This document shows, piece by piece, positions 21,919 through 32,184 of a DNA stretch of 64,000 bases (the stretch's first letter is position 1; each line of letters starts with the position of its first letter). The translations under genes and the position numbers were made by a program. This stretch comes from Lepidostoma basale (Eukaryota > Arthropoda > Insecta > Trichoptera > Lepidostomatidae), in NCBI GenBank assembly GCA_022606425.2, contig JAHDVF020001052.1, positions 248,001 to 312,000 of the forward strand, in the 5' to 3' direction. The notes below the pieces were generated by a model. It was not told where the DNA came from. It was given only the letters and a program-made list of their open reading frames with translations, and made no database searches.

Positions 21919-22391
21919 ATATTCGTTGTCAAGTTTTATTATATTTTAAATGTTTATTTGTAATCAATGAAATGCTTTTTGTGTTTATATAATACACACA
22001 GTTTTTTTATGATATATGATAATTTACCAGAAAAACAATCAAGTGAATACGTTTTAAATGATTTTTTTCTGTTTTATTGTAAAATTAAATAAAAATTAAT
22101 CTGATCGTAATCATTACAAATTTATCGCTGTATTTTTGCGATGATTGAAGTTAATAAAAAAAACTGTATATTGTATGAATGGTATATACAGACTATAAGA
22201 TGAATAAATACCAGGTGTAGAAGCTTAAATCTGCTGCTTGCCCCTACTTGTATATGGCGTTAGTGAGCGTTTTAAGCTACCTTACCGACAGGTAATACTG
22301 TTTTTTTTATGAGTTTGACATTTGTCAACATTAATCAGTGCACAACATTAGCAATCTCATACAAAAACATACGTTTACAGTCAAATTGTCT
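21919..22391. other. Spacer, nothing recognised
   Basis: No motif or shared repeat was seen. Confidence 0.4.
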
Positions 22392-22560
22392 TTAGTCTGG
22401 TGTAAAATTCACGTGACAATAAAATGGCGATAGATTAGTTACCTACTACATATCATGAGAATCAATATATTATATACGAGTATATTATAGTTAAAAACAA
22501 ATTATTTTCAGTCATTTGGTTCAAACGATATGTTGTTTACAAAAATAAAAAATAAAAAAT
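22392..22560 (+). mobile_element. SINE, tail type 1, 5'-truncated
   Basis: Starts in the body at GTCTGGTGTAAAATTCACGT. Follows AATAAAATGGCGATAGATTA and ends GGTTCAAACGATATGTTGTT with an A-rich tail. The tRNA head is missing. A TATACGAGTATATTATA duplication expands the middle. Confidence 0.85.
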
Positions 22561-22689
22561 AAGTTGCGTGTACAATAATCATATAACGTAAATAGGTATA
22601 AATTTAAATATTAAAAAAAAAATTCTATATTATACATTATTATGATAATTTTTTTACTTATAAAATGATCATTATATTATTTTCTGATA

Positions 22690-22935
22690 AACTCAATGCG
22701 ATAACACTGTGGAATTCCATAATGACTGTATTTTATGAATTAAAACACTGTTTAATTATTTTTGAGTTTACTTTTCCCGACATGTTTTGAAGGTTTAACA
22801 CCTTCTTAGCGATAACGAATAGAACGTGTTTATGCCTTTCTTTCGACAATGAATGTGTAAATCCACTGAATATCATCTAGAAAAAACTAAGCTCACAAGT
22901 GGAAAAAAATAGTGTTTAAATTCATAAAAAATCAA
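22690..22935. repeat. Foldback family D fragment
   Basis: AACACTGTGGAATTCCATAA, AAAACACTGTTTAATTATTT and, on the minus strand, GAAGGTGTTAAACCTTCAAA ACATGTCGGG. Stem II (GAAGG/CCTTC) is intact but the CTGANGA core and GAAA are mutated. Confidence 0.65.
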
Positions 22936-23019
22936 GATAAACATTACAACATTCAAAATATTATATATTTAAAAAATAAACTCACCATTATCACCACACC
23001 ATACATATTTTCAATTAAA

Positions 23020-23360
23020 CACAATTGCGGAAGAAAAAAAATACTGAATTAAAAAAACATATATCAGTAAATATTTCAGTCAGTTTTATTAAAATTAATG
23101 GGAATGACATCTTTCCCCCTCTAGGGCATTATCAAATGTACCGAAATTTCAGCTCGTTGCTGTTTACTAGTAATTCTAAAGTTACTCCATTTACTAGTGT
23201 ATATTAACAGCTACGAGCTGGAATTTCGCCACACTTGATAATGCCGTATAAGGGCGAAACATGTCATTCCGATAAACTATAATAAAACTTCTAGAAAACT
23301 GTCGTTTTCATTCGTATTAATTATTTAATATAGAATTTTACATCATTGTTTAAGAAACCC
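23020..23360. repeat. Foldback element, family E
   Basis: Inverted arms around about 23170-23195: GGGAATGACATCTTTCCCCC, AGGGCATTATCAAATG and the reverse order CACTTGATAATGCC ... GGGCGAAACATGTCATTCCG, then AAAACTTCTAGAAAACTGTC and TTTTCATTCGTATTAA. At 23235-23265 the plus strand has TTGATAAT, stem GCC/GGC, GAAAC, AT, GTC, a hammerhead-like layout with a changed core (G8 to A). Fragments of this family recur at 5465, 8930, 24590, 46320, 48300 and 61920. Confidence 0.75.
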
Positions 23361-24014
23361 AAAATCAGTAAATATTGTTCATGAAAAGAGTCAATTAGAT
23401 ATAGGTCATTAAAAAAAAGCCGCTTTCACTTTTTGCGATGTCGATGTGAAACGTCTTTTCACTTTTTCTAGTAAAATCAATCAACTTCCATAAAGCCCTC
23501 CTTCAAGATGTCAGAGCAAGATTGATACATTAATAAAAGTGATCTGTCAAACTGGGTCGATGTAAATCAAATCTTATACAATGATATTTATCAACGGGCG
23601 CCTGTGTTACTGTGATTTAGATTCCTTAAATTATTTCAAACAGAAACTAAATTCGCTATGCACGAAATGTTAATTCTCTTTTTGAATTTAATTATAAGAT
23701 TACATTGAAAAATATCGACTTGCCTAATTTATATAAATATTAGAAGCAAAAATTAAGCTGGTAATAAAGGTTATGCAAATGAAATCCTGTCACAAGGAAT
23801 CGTGCTTTTATGCAAAAATAGTGTGATTCTTTGGTTCTGGACACTCTCCGGTTCCTTCTTTATTATAATAGGGTACGGCCCAAATTTGAGTTTTAAAAAT
23901 AAATTATATTTATTCAATGTAATTCAATTATAAAAATAACAATATGATAAATATTATGCTTTCGCACGAAGCACTTAATTCGTGGTGTGTCATTAATAAA
24001 AAAAATATTAACAC
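23361..24014. other. Spacer, nothing recognised
   Basis: No open frame of interest or repeat shared with the window. Confidence 0.4.
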
Positions 24015-24185
24015 ACTTTTATAAGTCTATTGTTTTGGCCGAAACATTATGATACTTCAAAATTATAACTTTGTTTATTTATTACAATTTATATTGACTG
24101 TATTTATGTATTGCGAAAAATACAAAATATATAAGTTGTGATACATAAAGAAGATTTTTTAATTTAACAGTTTACATTTTTATTA
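24015..24185. repeat. Family F fragment (outer arms only)
   Basis: Starts GTCTATTGTTTTGGCCGAAA and ends GTTGTGATACATAAAGAAGA with AATTTAACAGTTT. These are the outer ends of the family F foldback. The central hammerhead-bearing part is missing. Confidence 0.7.
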
Positions 24186-24189
24186 GTTT

Positions 24190-24380
24190 TTAAACAACTT
24201 AATTTTTTTTGTTATAACAATCTGGTTTCGCTCCCGTCAGAGATATGGCAGGGTTACAAAAAACACTGAAATATGTTTAGTAACCCCGACATATTCAGCG
24301 TCTTTTGTGACCCAGACGACGCTCAGGCGTAAGCGAAACCGTTTAGTTTTAACAAAAATAAATAAAGTGGTGTAAAAACT
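24190..24380. repeat. Foldback element, family B
   Basis: TGGTTTCGCTCCCGTCAGAG on the left is partly complementary to GCGTAAGCGAAACCGTTTAG on the right; the end is AATAAAGTGGTGTAAAAACT. The plus strand at 24313-24341 shows CAGACGA, C, a GCTCA/TAAGC stem and GAAAC, a decayed hammerhead-like motif. Relatives are at 26885, 29990 and 36270. Confidence 0.7.
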
Positions 24381-25169
24381 AACAAAATTGTGTTAATATA
24401 TATATTTTTCATAACTAATAGTTAAATGAACAGATTTTTTTATAAACTACTTCCACATCTCTCTTTATTTCAACTGTGAGCAATTTTCAACCAGGCTGTA
24501 TAATACAGATTAGTTAAATTCTTGTACACGCATATTTAGGTATATTAAATTTTTACAGTTTCTTGATTAATAATGAAAAACTCAATATCAAACAATTAAT
24601 ACGAAGGAAAACGTATAATGAGATAATGCTACAGTAAGCCAAAATATGTTATTCCTATAAAATATAATTAAACTTTTAGAAAACAGAAGTTTTCATTCGT
24701 ATTAACATTTAATCTCTTAGTCTCCACGTGTTTTGTTTTGGTATAAAAGAATCCGTTACTTTTATTAATTAAAAATATTACCAGCTTTCCAAAATGTACC
24801 CTGGTGAATAATGCAGGGCCTTCCATTAATGAGTAAAGGCGCCTCGTATCAATAACCCTGTTTGTTTTCCTTTCCTTGTACTCACACTGGCCGGAATATG
24901 GCTGGTTGTTTGTGTTCACGTTAATCAGCGATAGTGCTCTTACGTCATTTGTCAATATTTACTATATTTCTTTATGTACACCTTATAGCTTACTCATAAT
25001 TTGTGGGTATATACACTTTGTAGCACAAATTTTTACTTCTTTTGTTTTATGAAAGCTAAAGCTGTTCATATATAACAAATCAGCCATAAACAAAAATATA
25101 TTATTGCCATTCGTTTTATTTTATAAATATTCAAAATAAGAATGTGAAATTAGGCTCATTGCGTACTGT
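24381..25169. other. Spacer with family C and E fragments
   Basis: AACTACTTCCACATCTCTCT at about 24449 is a family C arm fragment. AAACTTTTAGAAAACAGAAG TTTTCATTCG near 24668-24700 is family E. A 95-codon frame at 24668-24955 is unsupported. Confidence 0.5.
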
Positions 25170-25930
25170 CAATTAGTCGCCCGTTGACTACCCCAGCGTT
25201 GATCAGTTGCCAGGTAACCAGTCGCCCGTTGACTAGTCGTTCGGTGACCAGTCGTCGCTTAATCAGTCGCCCGGTGACCAGCTCCAGTTAACTAGTCAAC
25301 TGTTGACCAGTCACCCGTTGACCAGTAGCCCGTTGATCAGTCGCCCGGTGACCAGTTGGCTGTTCATCAGTGGTCCTTTAATCGTTCGCCCGGTGACCAG
25401 TCCCCGTTAACCAGTCAACTATTGACCAGTCACCCGTTGACCAGTAGCCCGTTGATCAGTCGCCCGGTGACCAGTTGTCTATTGATCAGTGGCCCCTTAA
25501 TCAGTCGCCCGGTTACCAGTTCCCGTTAACTAGTCAACTGTTGGCCAGTCACCCGTTGACCAGTAGTCCCTTGATCAGTCGCCCGGTGACCAGTTGTCTA
25601 TTGATCAGTGGCCCCTTAATCAGTCACCCGGTTACCAGTTCCCGTTAACTAGTCAACTGTTGACCAGTCACCCGTTGACCAGTAGTCCGTTGATCAGTCG
25701 CCCGGTGACCAGTTGTCTATTGATCAGTGGCCCCTTAATCAGTCGCCCGGTTACCAGTTCCCGTTAACTAGTCAACTGTTGGCCAGTCACCCGTTGACCA
25801 GTAGTCCCTTGATCAGTCGCCCGGTGACCAGTTGTCTATTGATCAGTGGCCCCTTAATCAGTCGCCCGATGACCAGTCATCCGTTGATCAGTGGCTTATT
25901 GATCAGTCGCCCGGTAGCCAGTCTCTGACT
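25170..25930. repeat. Minisatellite with a 119-bp higher-order repeat
   Basis: About fifty tandem monomers of roughly 15 bases (consensus CAGTCGCCCGGTGAC with variants such as CAGTAGCCCGTTGAT). From about 25356 they are arranged in a higher-order unit. The word TTGTCTATTGATCAG, or its variant, starts at 25356, 25475, 25594, 25713 and 25832, a constant spacing of 119 bases. That equals eight monomers minus one base. The first 180 bases are more irregular. The array is much more GC-rich than its surroundings. Because the monomer is five codons long, the array keeps frames open; this is not a gene. Confidence 0.95.
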
Positions 25931-26884
25931 ACCGTACTTTCTGTTTTTTATATGGTGGTTTTCCCACATGGTCGCCGGGTCACCCGAGTGATCATCAAGT
26001 TGCCATATAGGCAACAAACCGATTAGCCTATGGGGACACATGAAGTAGCTTTACTAAGAGCTGCGCTGCATGCAACCTAGCGAATCAAAGTACGGGGTAC
26101 TATTGCTACGGCCACATTGCACGTTTCCTGCCTCGCTACTTGACTCTGTAGAAGTGGTTAGTAAACTCATTAGTTAAAAGAGCCAAAATTGAGTAGTACA
26201 ACTATTTCAATTTCTTTTAAGAGACAAATTTCTTTACAAGAATCCTGTTTTTGAAGTCGCTTAAAAATAGGCTTACTGAATAAAACTGGATATTATTTTA
26301 TTGATAATTAATGTATTTTTTGTACTATTATATATTTAGACTATTTTAAAATTATTTAAGAATTTTTATACTCTCTTTTATTTTGTGTTTAAAAAGTTAA
26401 AGAAGTGAAAGTAAAGTAAAAAAATAAAAAACATTTCCCTGGTGGTTCCACTCTTGACGCTCTTGACAATTACTTTCAATGTCCCAACGCTTGGCAGTTC
26501 TAGGGATTATTTGAGGGAGGGTAGTCAGTACCACCCTTAAGCTCTTAATAATACGAGATCTACTCCTTACTCCACGTCTCGCTATGTACATTCCTTTGTC
26601 GCATTCAGCTAGCCTAAATTGTCGTCTACCAGACAGAAAAATGAGCGAAGTCCCTTAGAATTTTTCTCAGACGTGTGCGGGCAGTTTCTTCCGAATTCCG
26701 ATAGACGAAAGACGTTTATATGAATACAGTTAGTGTTTTGTTACATATATGAAAATCTGTGACCGAAAAATGTTTGTATTTTAATCAAGTTAATGTTGTG
26801 TTTATAAAGTAATAAACACTGTCTTATTTCTAAAATATTTTATTATTTTTTATGACAAAGATTAAACACGATTTATTACACGTT
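25931..26884. other. Spacer, nothing recognised
   Basis: A moderately GC-rich stretch follows the minisatellite to about 26150, then AT-rich DNA. No motif was seen. Confidence 0.4.
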
Positions 26885-27000
26885 AGTACCTATTTTGTTT
26901 TTACACCACATTTTTTTGTTTAATCGAACTAACCGGTTTCGCTCTCGCCGGAACTTCGTCTGGTTTACAAAAACAACCTAAATATATAAATTCTTATTGT
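26885..27000 (-). repeat. Family B fragment with hammerhead-like motif
   Basis: Minus strand: CAGACGA, A, a stem region GTTCC GGC GAGAGC, GAAAC, CG, GTT. The core has one change (U4 to A) and stem II has mismatches. The outer end ACACCACATTTTTTTGTTT is the family terminus. Confidence 0.65.
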
Positions 27001-27029
27001 AACTTTGTTAAAAATAACAATAAACAATT

Positions 27030-27095
27030 ATCTACAACGCCGTTTCCCTGGAGATTAGGCAGAGATAATGGAACGCCACACTTCTCAAACCCTCG
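27030..27095 (-). pseudogene. RTE-like LINE 3'-terminal scrap
   Basis: ACGCCGTTTCCCTGGAGATT and GGCAGAGATAATGGAACGCC match the last about 60 bases of the RTE ORF on the minus strand. Confidence 0.65.
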
Positions 27096-27109
27096 AAAGC
27101 TTTTTCTCC

Positions 27110-27262
27110 ATCTAACATTGTAATATATGTGACAAAATTAACTTCTCATGGTAGCTTTATTAATAGGTTGTCTAAACGTAACTGTACGTTTCAGGTTAAG
27201 AAAAGCTACATTCGTGTATCTTTTTGATTGAAATTAAAATATTTGATTTGATTTGAACAAAA
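27110..27262 (+). repeat. LINE-like 3' end with TTTGATT tail
   Basis: Ends in AAATATTTGATTTGATTTG, the same tail type as the minus-strand LINE end at 47690. The preceding 100 bases are unassigned 3' UTR-like sequence. Confidence 0.5.
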
Positions 27263-27514
27263 ATTTTACATTTCCATAAAATATTTAGGTAATTTAGATT
27301 TGTATATAGTCGTTTTATATTTCAGGAATGATATGAGGTACATTTCAATTGTTATCTTAAAATACTCAAAATTTTATTTCAAAAATGTATTTGAAGCATA
27401 TCATTTTTGGAACAACCACATTCACGTAGCTATAGAGCTGTATGAGGCTTGCGAGACGCGATTTGTCGACCACTGACCTAGTAGCTGAATTTTTCTATAT
27501 TAAACTTATTGAAC

Positions 27515-27950
27515 GCTAAGGCATCAGCACTGTGGAATTCTATGGTAATATACTTAGGAAATTGAAAATAACTTTGTTTAATCCACTAATTATTAAAAAA
27601 ATATTTAAAAACCCGACATGTTTCGGAGGATACCTTTATCTTCAGGTGTAAAAATATAATAAAAACTAAACACAGAAAGACTAATATAAAAAAGTATTTA
27701 AAATTCGATACAATAATTCAAATTTAAAAAAGCAACCTGGACTATTTGTTATAAATACTAAAAAAATATATAAGTACTTTTAACAAATAGCCCAGGTTAA
27801 TTTTTAACTTTTAATTATTGAATCGAATTTTAAATGTGTTTTTATATGAGACTTTCTTTATTTTAGTATTTTTTCAATAATAAGTGGATTAAACAAAGTT
27901 ATTTTCAATTTCCTAAGTGTATTGCTATATTAAAACTTCTAGAATTCTGA
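27515..27950. repeat. Foldback element, family D, best copy
   Basis: The left end GCACTGTGGAATTCTATGGT AATATACTTAGG and TTGAAAATAACTTTGTTTAA are repeated inverted at the right end (GTGGATTAAACAAAGTTATT, TTTCAATTTCCTAAG). The inner arms AACCTGGACTATTTGTT/AACAAATAGCCCAGGTT meet near 27750-27780. Total about 430 bp, non-coding. The left arm bears a minus-strand hammerhead-like motif. Confidence 0.85.
27608..27648 (-). ncRNA. Hammerhead-like motif (family D)
   Basis: Minus strand: CTGAAGA (27645-27639), T, AAAGG TAT CCTCC (three pairs plus two A-C mismatches where the 46560 copy has GGAGG), GAAAC, AT, GTC (27617-27615), GGG. The core is intact and stem II is weakened by probable G-to-A changes. 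Confidence 0.5.
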
Positions 27951-28569
27951 CATTTTATCAATATTATATAGTTTTTTTATCGTGGTTTAAGAAACATTGA
28001 ATAAATCGTTATCAATTAGCTCAAAATATCCATTCTATTCCTAAAATAAACCAATTTAATTGAAATTCGTTCACTTTTTACGAAATAGCGTATTATAAAT
28101 ATCAAAGCAAACGATTTATTTCGGAACATTCCGCTTTGAAAGAGTTTTTATTTAAAAAAAGGTTAAAAGGGATTTATTTGTATGTTGGTTGGATTGATTA
28201 TTTTAAGTGACTTGACAAAAGGAAAACCAGATTTCATTTTAGACGCAAACGTGTTTACGTGGATAGCTCTTTTCAAATTGAAGCTTTCTAATTCACAAAC
28301 CCTAACGCCAGGATCGGATCTACAATATCTGGCACCCGAATCGAATGATATTAAGATTGCAATTTTTTTATATAATTATATATAATTATAATATAATAAT
28401 CATATAAATCTGTAAATTTATATAAGCACATAAAAACACATGAATAATTAAAAAAAAAACATAAAATACTGTTATCCGAAATTATGTTTTTTGTAAAATT
28501 TTACTTCATATGTACAATATGCTTCTTCAGTATATTTTTATTTATTTATAATTTCATATTATTTAGTGC
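27951..28569. other. Spacer, nothing recognised
   Basis: A 67-codon frame at 28182-28385 has no recognised motif. Confidence 0.4.
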
Positions 28570-28676
28570 ACGATGATGTTCTTCTACCGACTTTTATGTA
28601 TCGAAGCGAAATATGGAACTGGCAAAAGAAGGATGAAAGTAAAATAAATGCAGTAGAAATGAGATCTCTTAGATTA
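28570..28676 (+). pseudogene. RTE-like LINE internal fragment
   Basis: TGATGTTCTTCTACCGACTT, AATATGGAACTGGCAAAAGA and GCAGTAGAAATGAGATCTCT match codons for GVLVPTLMYGS to EMRSL of the RTE family. Truncated at both ends, so it is a deletion remnant rather than a simple 5'-truncated insertion. Confidence 0.85.
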
Positions 28677-29409
28677 CACGTTTAATGTTAATAGTGGTCG
28701 GGTTGGACGTTTTTATACGTCCTTAAATACATTTCGTGCACCGAAACGGATGGAACGCATTTGCCCTACTGTTGAGTGAGTCAATGAAATATATCAATTT
28801 ATATGAAAAAGCGCGCGCCCGTTGCAAGTTGCATAATTGGAGACGGGACCGCCCGGTTAACAGGTTAAGTAAATTTTTTATTATTTTATGTTCCCTGTGA
28901 CTAACACTCTATTCAGTCAAAATCTTAAATATATGGAGGCTGCCGGCCCAATACGTAGTTCGTTCAAACTTGCAAAAAATATGTCTTTTTTGTGCAATAA
29001 GAAACGAAAAACGTACAAATATAAATGTTTGAAAAGGTTTTCGTAAGACAGTTTTTATTCTCAACAAAAGCCGACAAAGTACACAAATGTAAAAAGGCTT
29101 TTAACATTTTCCAACAAAGTTTTTGTTTTCATTTCGCTTTTGCCCTTCGCGGGCATGTCCATTAAGTGTGGTTATCATTCACTAACACCGCCATGGTGGT
29201 AATGTGATACAATGTAAACTTTCTGGAACTATGGGGGAATTGGTGTGAAAACATGAAAGCAAAAAAAGAGTAAATAAAGCGAAAGTTAAAATGTAAACTG
29301 GTGGAACCGATCGGTAGATCAAGATGGCTGGCTGTCTGAAAAAATAAAGTTTTTGGTATCTTACAATATGATACAAATACACATAAAGGTTCGAAAAATC
29401 ACGAAAATT
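28677..29409. other. Spacer, nothing recognised
   Basis: Includes a GC-richer patch near 28690-28860 (GCGCGCGCCCGTTGCAAG) with no identified feature. Confidence 0.4.
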
Positions 29410-29595
29410 TGACAATTGATATATTATTGTAACACCTGATGATGTCAACATAGTTTGACGAAACAGCTGTCGCGTAAAATAAAATTATACATTTATACAC
29501 ACAATTGTGATACATAAACAAAGTAATTTTAATTTAACAGTTTATTATGTCAAAGTATGTATCATAGTGTTTCGGCTAAAAAAATACTATTTAAT
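29410..29595. repeat. Foldback family F, right half
   Basis: Contains the family F centre (TTATTGTAACACCTGATGAT), the hammerhead-like motif, AATTGTGATACATAAAC and the outer end GTGTTTCGGCTAAAA. The left arm is missing compared with 34690-34945. Confidence 0.75.
29430..29475 (+). ncRNA. Hammerhead-like motif with canonical GTC (family F)
   Basis: Core CTGATGA (29436-29442), T, stem II GTCAA/TTGAC (29444-29448 with 29455-29459), GAAA (29460-29463), C AGCT G as a small stem III, and GTC (29469-29471). All catalytic core positions match the hammerhead consensus apart from the extra T. Stem I is weak here (two or three pairs of CAC with GCG), so folding as drawn needs testing. Confidence 0.6.
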
Positions 29596-29631
29596 AATTT
29601 GTTTGTATTTACATGCATATATATATCGACG

Positions 29632-29880
29632 ACGACTTCGTGGCCGAGTGGTAAGTGCATTGACTGCCACCCCGAAGGTTCCGGGTTCGATTCCCGGCGA
29701 GGGCAGTGTGATTGTCACACTGTCTATGGTCTGGTGTAGAATTCACGTGACAATAAAATGGCGATTGATAAGCTACCTATCACATGTCACGAGAACCACT
29801 ATGATAGCTATAATACTCTTTACATCGATTAGGCTCATGCTGTCATGATGTAAAGAGCGATTCAACAAAATAATAATAAT
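29632..29880 (+). mobile_element. Full-length SINE, tail type 2 (reference copy)
   Basis: Head CTTCGTGGCCGAGTGGTAAG, with an A-box-like TGGCCGAGTGG. B box GGTTCGATTCC at about 29684-29694. Body with the TGTGATTGTCACACTGTC hairpin and ATTCACGTGACAATAAAATG. The 3' part has the hairpin CTTTACATC (29818-29826) / GATGTAAAG (29847-29855), then AACAAAATAATAATAAT. The 3' hairpin and tail are shared with the LINE ends at 41535 and 42345. Transcription would be by RNA polymerase III from the internal boxes. Confidence 0.95.
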
Positions 29881-30599
29881 ATAACTCATACCCATTTTAT
29901 TAATTAAATTTTTTTATATAAACATCAAATTTAATTGTAAATGTGAGTTCCTTAATAATACTCTTGTACAATAACATTCAAGTGTCTTTTGTAATGACGA
30001 AGCTCCAACAGGAGCCAAACCGGTTAGTTTCCAAAAATAATAAAGTGGTGTTAATACAAATTTACAAGTGTATTAATATTAAATAATAATTACTTCTGTG
30101 TTCGCCATACTTTGTGTTGTAGATGTTTTATTTGTCTTTTTTTATGTATTATACTTTGTATATACAACACTAACTTTAAAGAAAATTTAATTACATATCA
30201 GACATGTTTTGGACAACCGGTCCTTCCTCAGTTATATTATAAAGGTACACATTTAAAATATTATAAAATTGTTTACAAAAATGAACAGTTTTGACAGATG
30301 TTATAAATATTTATTTTTGAAACGTTTATGCTTTTGTAATAACAACTATTATGAATCAATTTAAAATTCAAAATGATAATTTAAAGTTCTTATTGGGGTC
30401 CAGGTAATTAATGACAACAAAGGAAATAAATGAAAGATTGGACTTGACGTTAAATTTATTTGATTATTTATAATATTTTCTTAATTTTTAATGGGTTTTT
30501 AATTTCTAAAATTTCGAGATTGCTCAATGTTATATTTCTATTATTAACATGCAAAATTTCAACGCCATTATCTTTATTAAATGAATGATCGTTCATTTA
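29881..30599. other. Spacer with a family B arm and a hammerhead-like motif
   Basis: Family B at about 29990-30075: GACGA, A, GCTCC AACA GGAGC, CAAACCGG, AATAAAGTGGTG, with stem II perfect and GAAA mutated. On the minus strand at 30231-30201: CTGAGGA, A, GGAC ... GTCC, AAAAC, AT, GTC, an isolated hammerhead-like motif with an intact CTGANGA core and GAAA mutated to AAAA. Confidence 0.5.
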
Positions 30600-30672
30600 T
30601 TGTACCGTCGGCACAAGAACACCACTGTGCACTACCGTCTTAACTTTTGTATAGGTTTTTGTTGAAATATAA
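30600..30672 (-). pseudogene. RTE-like LINE internal scrap
   Basis: AGAACACCACTGTGCACTAC and TATAGGTTTTTGTTG match the AVHNGVLVP/NKNLS coding region on the minus strand. Confidence 0.65.
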
Positions 30673-31074
30673 AATTGACTATTAAAAAACATGAATGTTT
30701 TTTTTTTAAATTGAGCTCCAATCAACAAATTTCATTTACTAACATTAGCATTCTTTGTCTAAAAGAAGTAACAAGGACTGTCAGACAATGGTCCAAATGA
30801 GTGTATTATGTCAATTCATTACGACGCTCAAAAAGTAACAAATGGAGAAGTCACATTATAAACGTCTAAAAACGCTCCGAACGACCTTAATGTATATAAA
30901 AACGTATCATATGTTACTACTTGTATTATTTTTCCGTAGAAGGAAGAAACTAGAGACGTGTCGTGGAAGTTAAATGGACACCTTCCGGACGTTTCTACCA
31001 TATTTATCGTTACCTCGATGGGAAACAGACATATGCCACAGTTTATTTTTTTTGTTTTAGGTAAACAAATAATC
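30673..31074. other. Spacer, nothing recognised
   Basis: No shared repeat seen. Confidence 0.4.
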
Positions 31075-31220
31075 TACGAACCATCACGCCGTTAGGCAGG
31101 TAGGCATAAAGAATGGACTGCCACACTTTTCTTTCCTGGCATTCTTACATCGTGTCAAGCATGCGCGTCAATTTCTCCAACTCCTGACGTGGCTATATTC
31201 GTCATTTGAATTATTTTAAT
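31075..31220 (-). pseudogene. RTE-like LINE 3'-terminal fragment
   Basis: ACCATCACGCCGTTAGGCAG, GAATGGACTGCCACACTTTT and ATGCGCGTCAATTTCTCCAA follow the family's terminal coding region on the minus strand, with indels. Confidence 0.8.
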
Positions 31221-31269
31221 TGCGATGGTTGAATTTAGTGAACGGCATATTTTAGTTTGTAAAACAATG

Positions 31270-31330
31270 AACTTGAAACTTGGATCTTCTGTTTAACAGA
31301 GGTTCAGCTTTAATGGCTAAACATCTTGCG
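31270..31330 (+). repeat. Short dispersed repeat shared with 38565-38608
   Basis: ACTTGGATCTTCTG, ACAGAGGTTCAGCT and TAATGGCT occur here on the plus strand, and in the same order and spacing on the minus strand at 38608-38565. A 62-codon frame at 31280-31468 starts inside it. Class unknown. Confidence 0.55.
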
Positions 31331-31548
31331 TCTGTAAGAAACATTGTTGGAAATGTGATGCACGTGTTTTATGCTGGGTCTAAATGTATAAAAGAGGGCA
31401 AAGGGGGATTTAGGGTTTATGATAAAGTCCTACATTATTGTCAGGGAATGGAAGATCAGTTAAAATGAAATCATTACTCGTTATTTTAAAAAAAATGGTA
31501 GAAGTTTATTGTGGATAATTAAAATAAAACCTTCGATATTTAAAAAGT

Positions 31549-31772
31549 CGACCTTCGTGGTAGAGTGGTAAGAGATTTGACTGCCATACCGAAGGTTCAA
31601 TTCCCGGCGATGGCAGTGTGATTGTCACACTGTTTTTGGTCTGGTGTAGAATTGTAGTGACAATAAAATAGCGATAGATTGGGTACCTATCACATGTCAT
31701 GAGAATCAATATAATAGCTAAAATAAATTGTATACAGTAATTGGGTTCAAACGACCTGTTGTATAAAAAAAA
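31549..31772 (+). mobile_element. SINE, tail type 1, full length (reference copy)
   Basis: CGACCTTCGTGGTAGAGTGG head, GGTTCAATTCCCGGCGATGG B-box region (one change), TGTGATTGTCACACTGT, GACAATAAAATAGCGATAG. After AATATAATAGCT the sequence departs from tail type 2 and ends AATTGGGTTCAAACGACCTG TTGTATAAAAAAA. Confidence 0.93.
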
Positions 31773-31829
31773 ACAGTTTCACACGTACGTAGAACACTGG
31801 GAATAAATTATTTCATTTATTTACTTACT

Positions 31830-31965
31830 AACAATCACGCCGTTTCCCTTGAGGCAGAGAGGATGGCAACACTGCTCTATCCTGACATATAAATCGAGAT
31901 TCCTTTATATTCATGCACCATAACGCACACTCTCGACGATTTTTCCGATTTCGAATGTGGCCGCC
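31830..31965 (-). pseudogene. RTE-like LINE 3'-terminal fragment, degenerate
   Basis: AATCACGCCGTTTCCCTTGA, ACACTGCTCTATCCTGACAT and ATTTTTCCGATTTCGAATGT. Matches the family's last 130 bases on the minus strand with many changes. Confidence 0.7.
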
Positions 31966-32184
31966 TCTTAGTAATTGATTAATTTAGCATTGCTGTGTTT
32001 TCCTAGGCCGTTATCGGTATTTTTTTTCCACTCATACTGCTTTTTTATAATTTTGAACCATCCTTCGTTCATTCGTTCATTATTTGAAAAATAATAAAAA
32101 ACTATAGTACCTACAATGTGAAGCTGGTTTTGAAGGCATAAATAAAAACTTGTAAATATAAACAATTATTTTTATAGATTGAAC

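Noticed and set aside
25170..25930. CRISPR-like array of short repeats
   Set aside because: Monomers are contiguous with no unique spacers, show higher-order structure, and lie in a eukaryotic window. It is a minisatellite.
25713..26026. Open frames of 64-71 codons over the minisatellite
   Set aside because: The 15-bp monomer is a multiple of three, so frames stay open automatically. The predicted peptide is a pure repeat product.
29632..29710. tRNA gene (A and B boxes present here and at other SINE heads)
   Set aside because: The tRNA-like part lacks a closed acceptor stem, continues into the SINE body and occurs in many copies.
29507..29848. 113-codon frame
   Set aside because: Spans a family F foldback and a SINE; the coding appearance comes from the SINE head.
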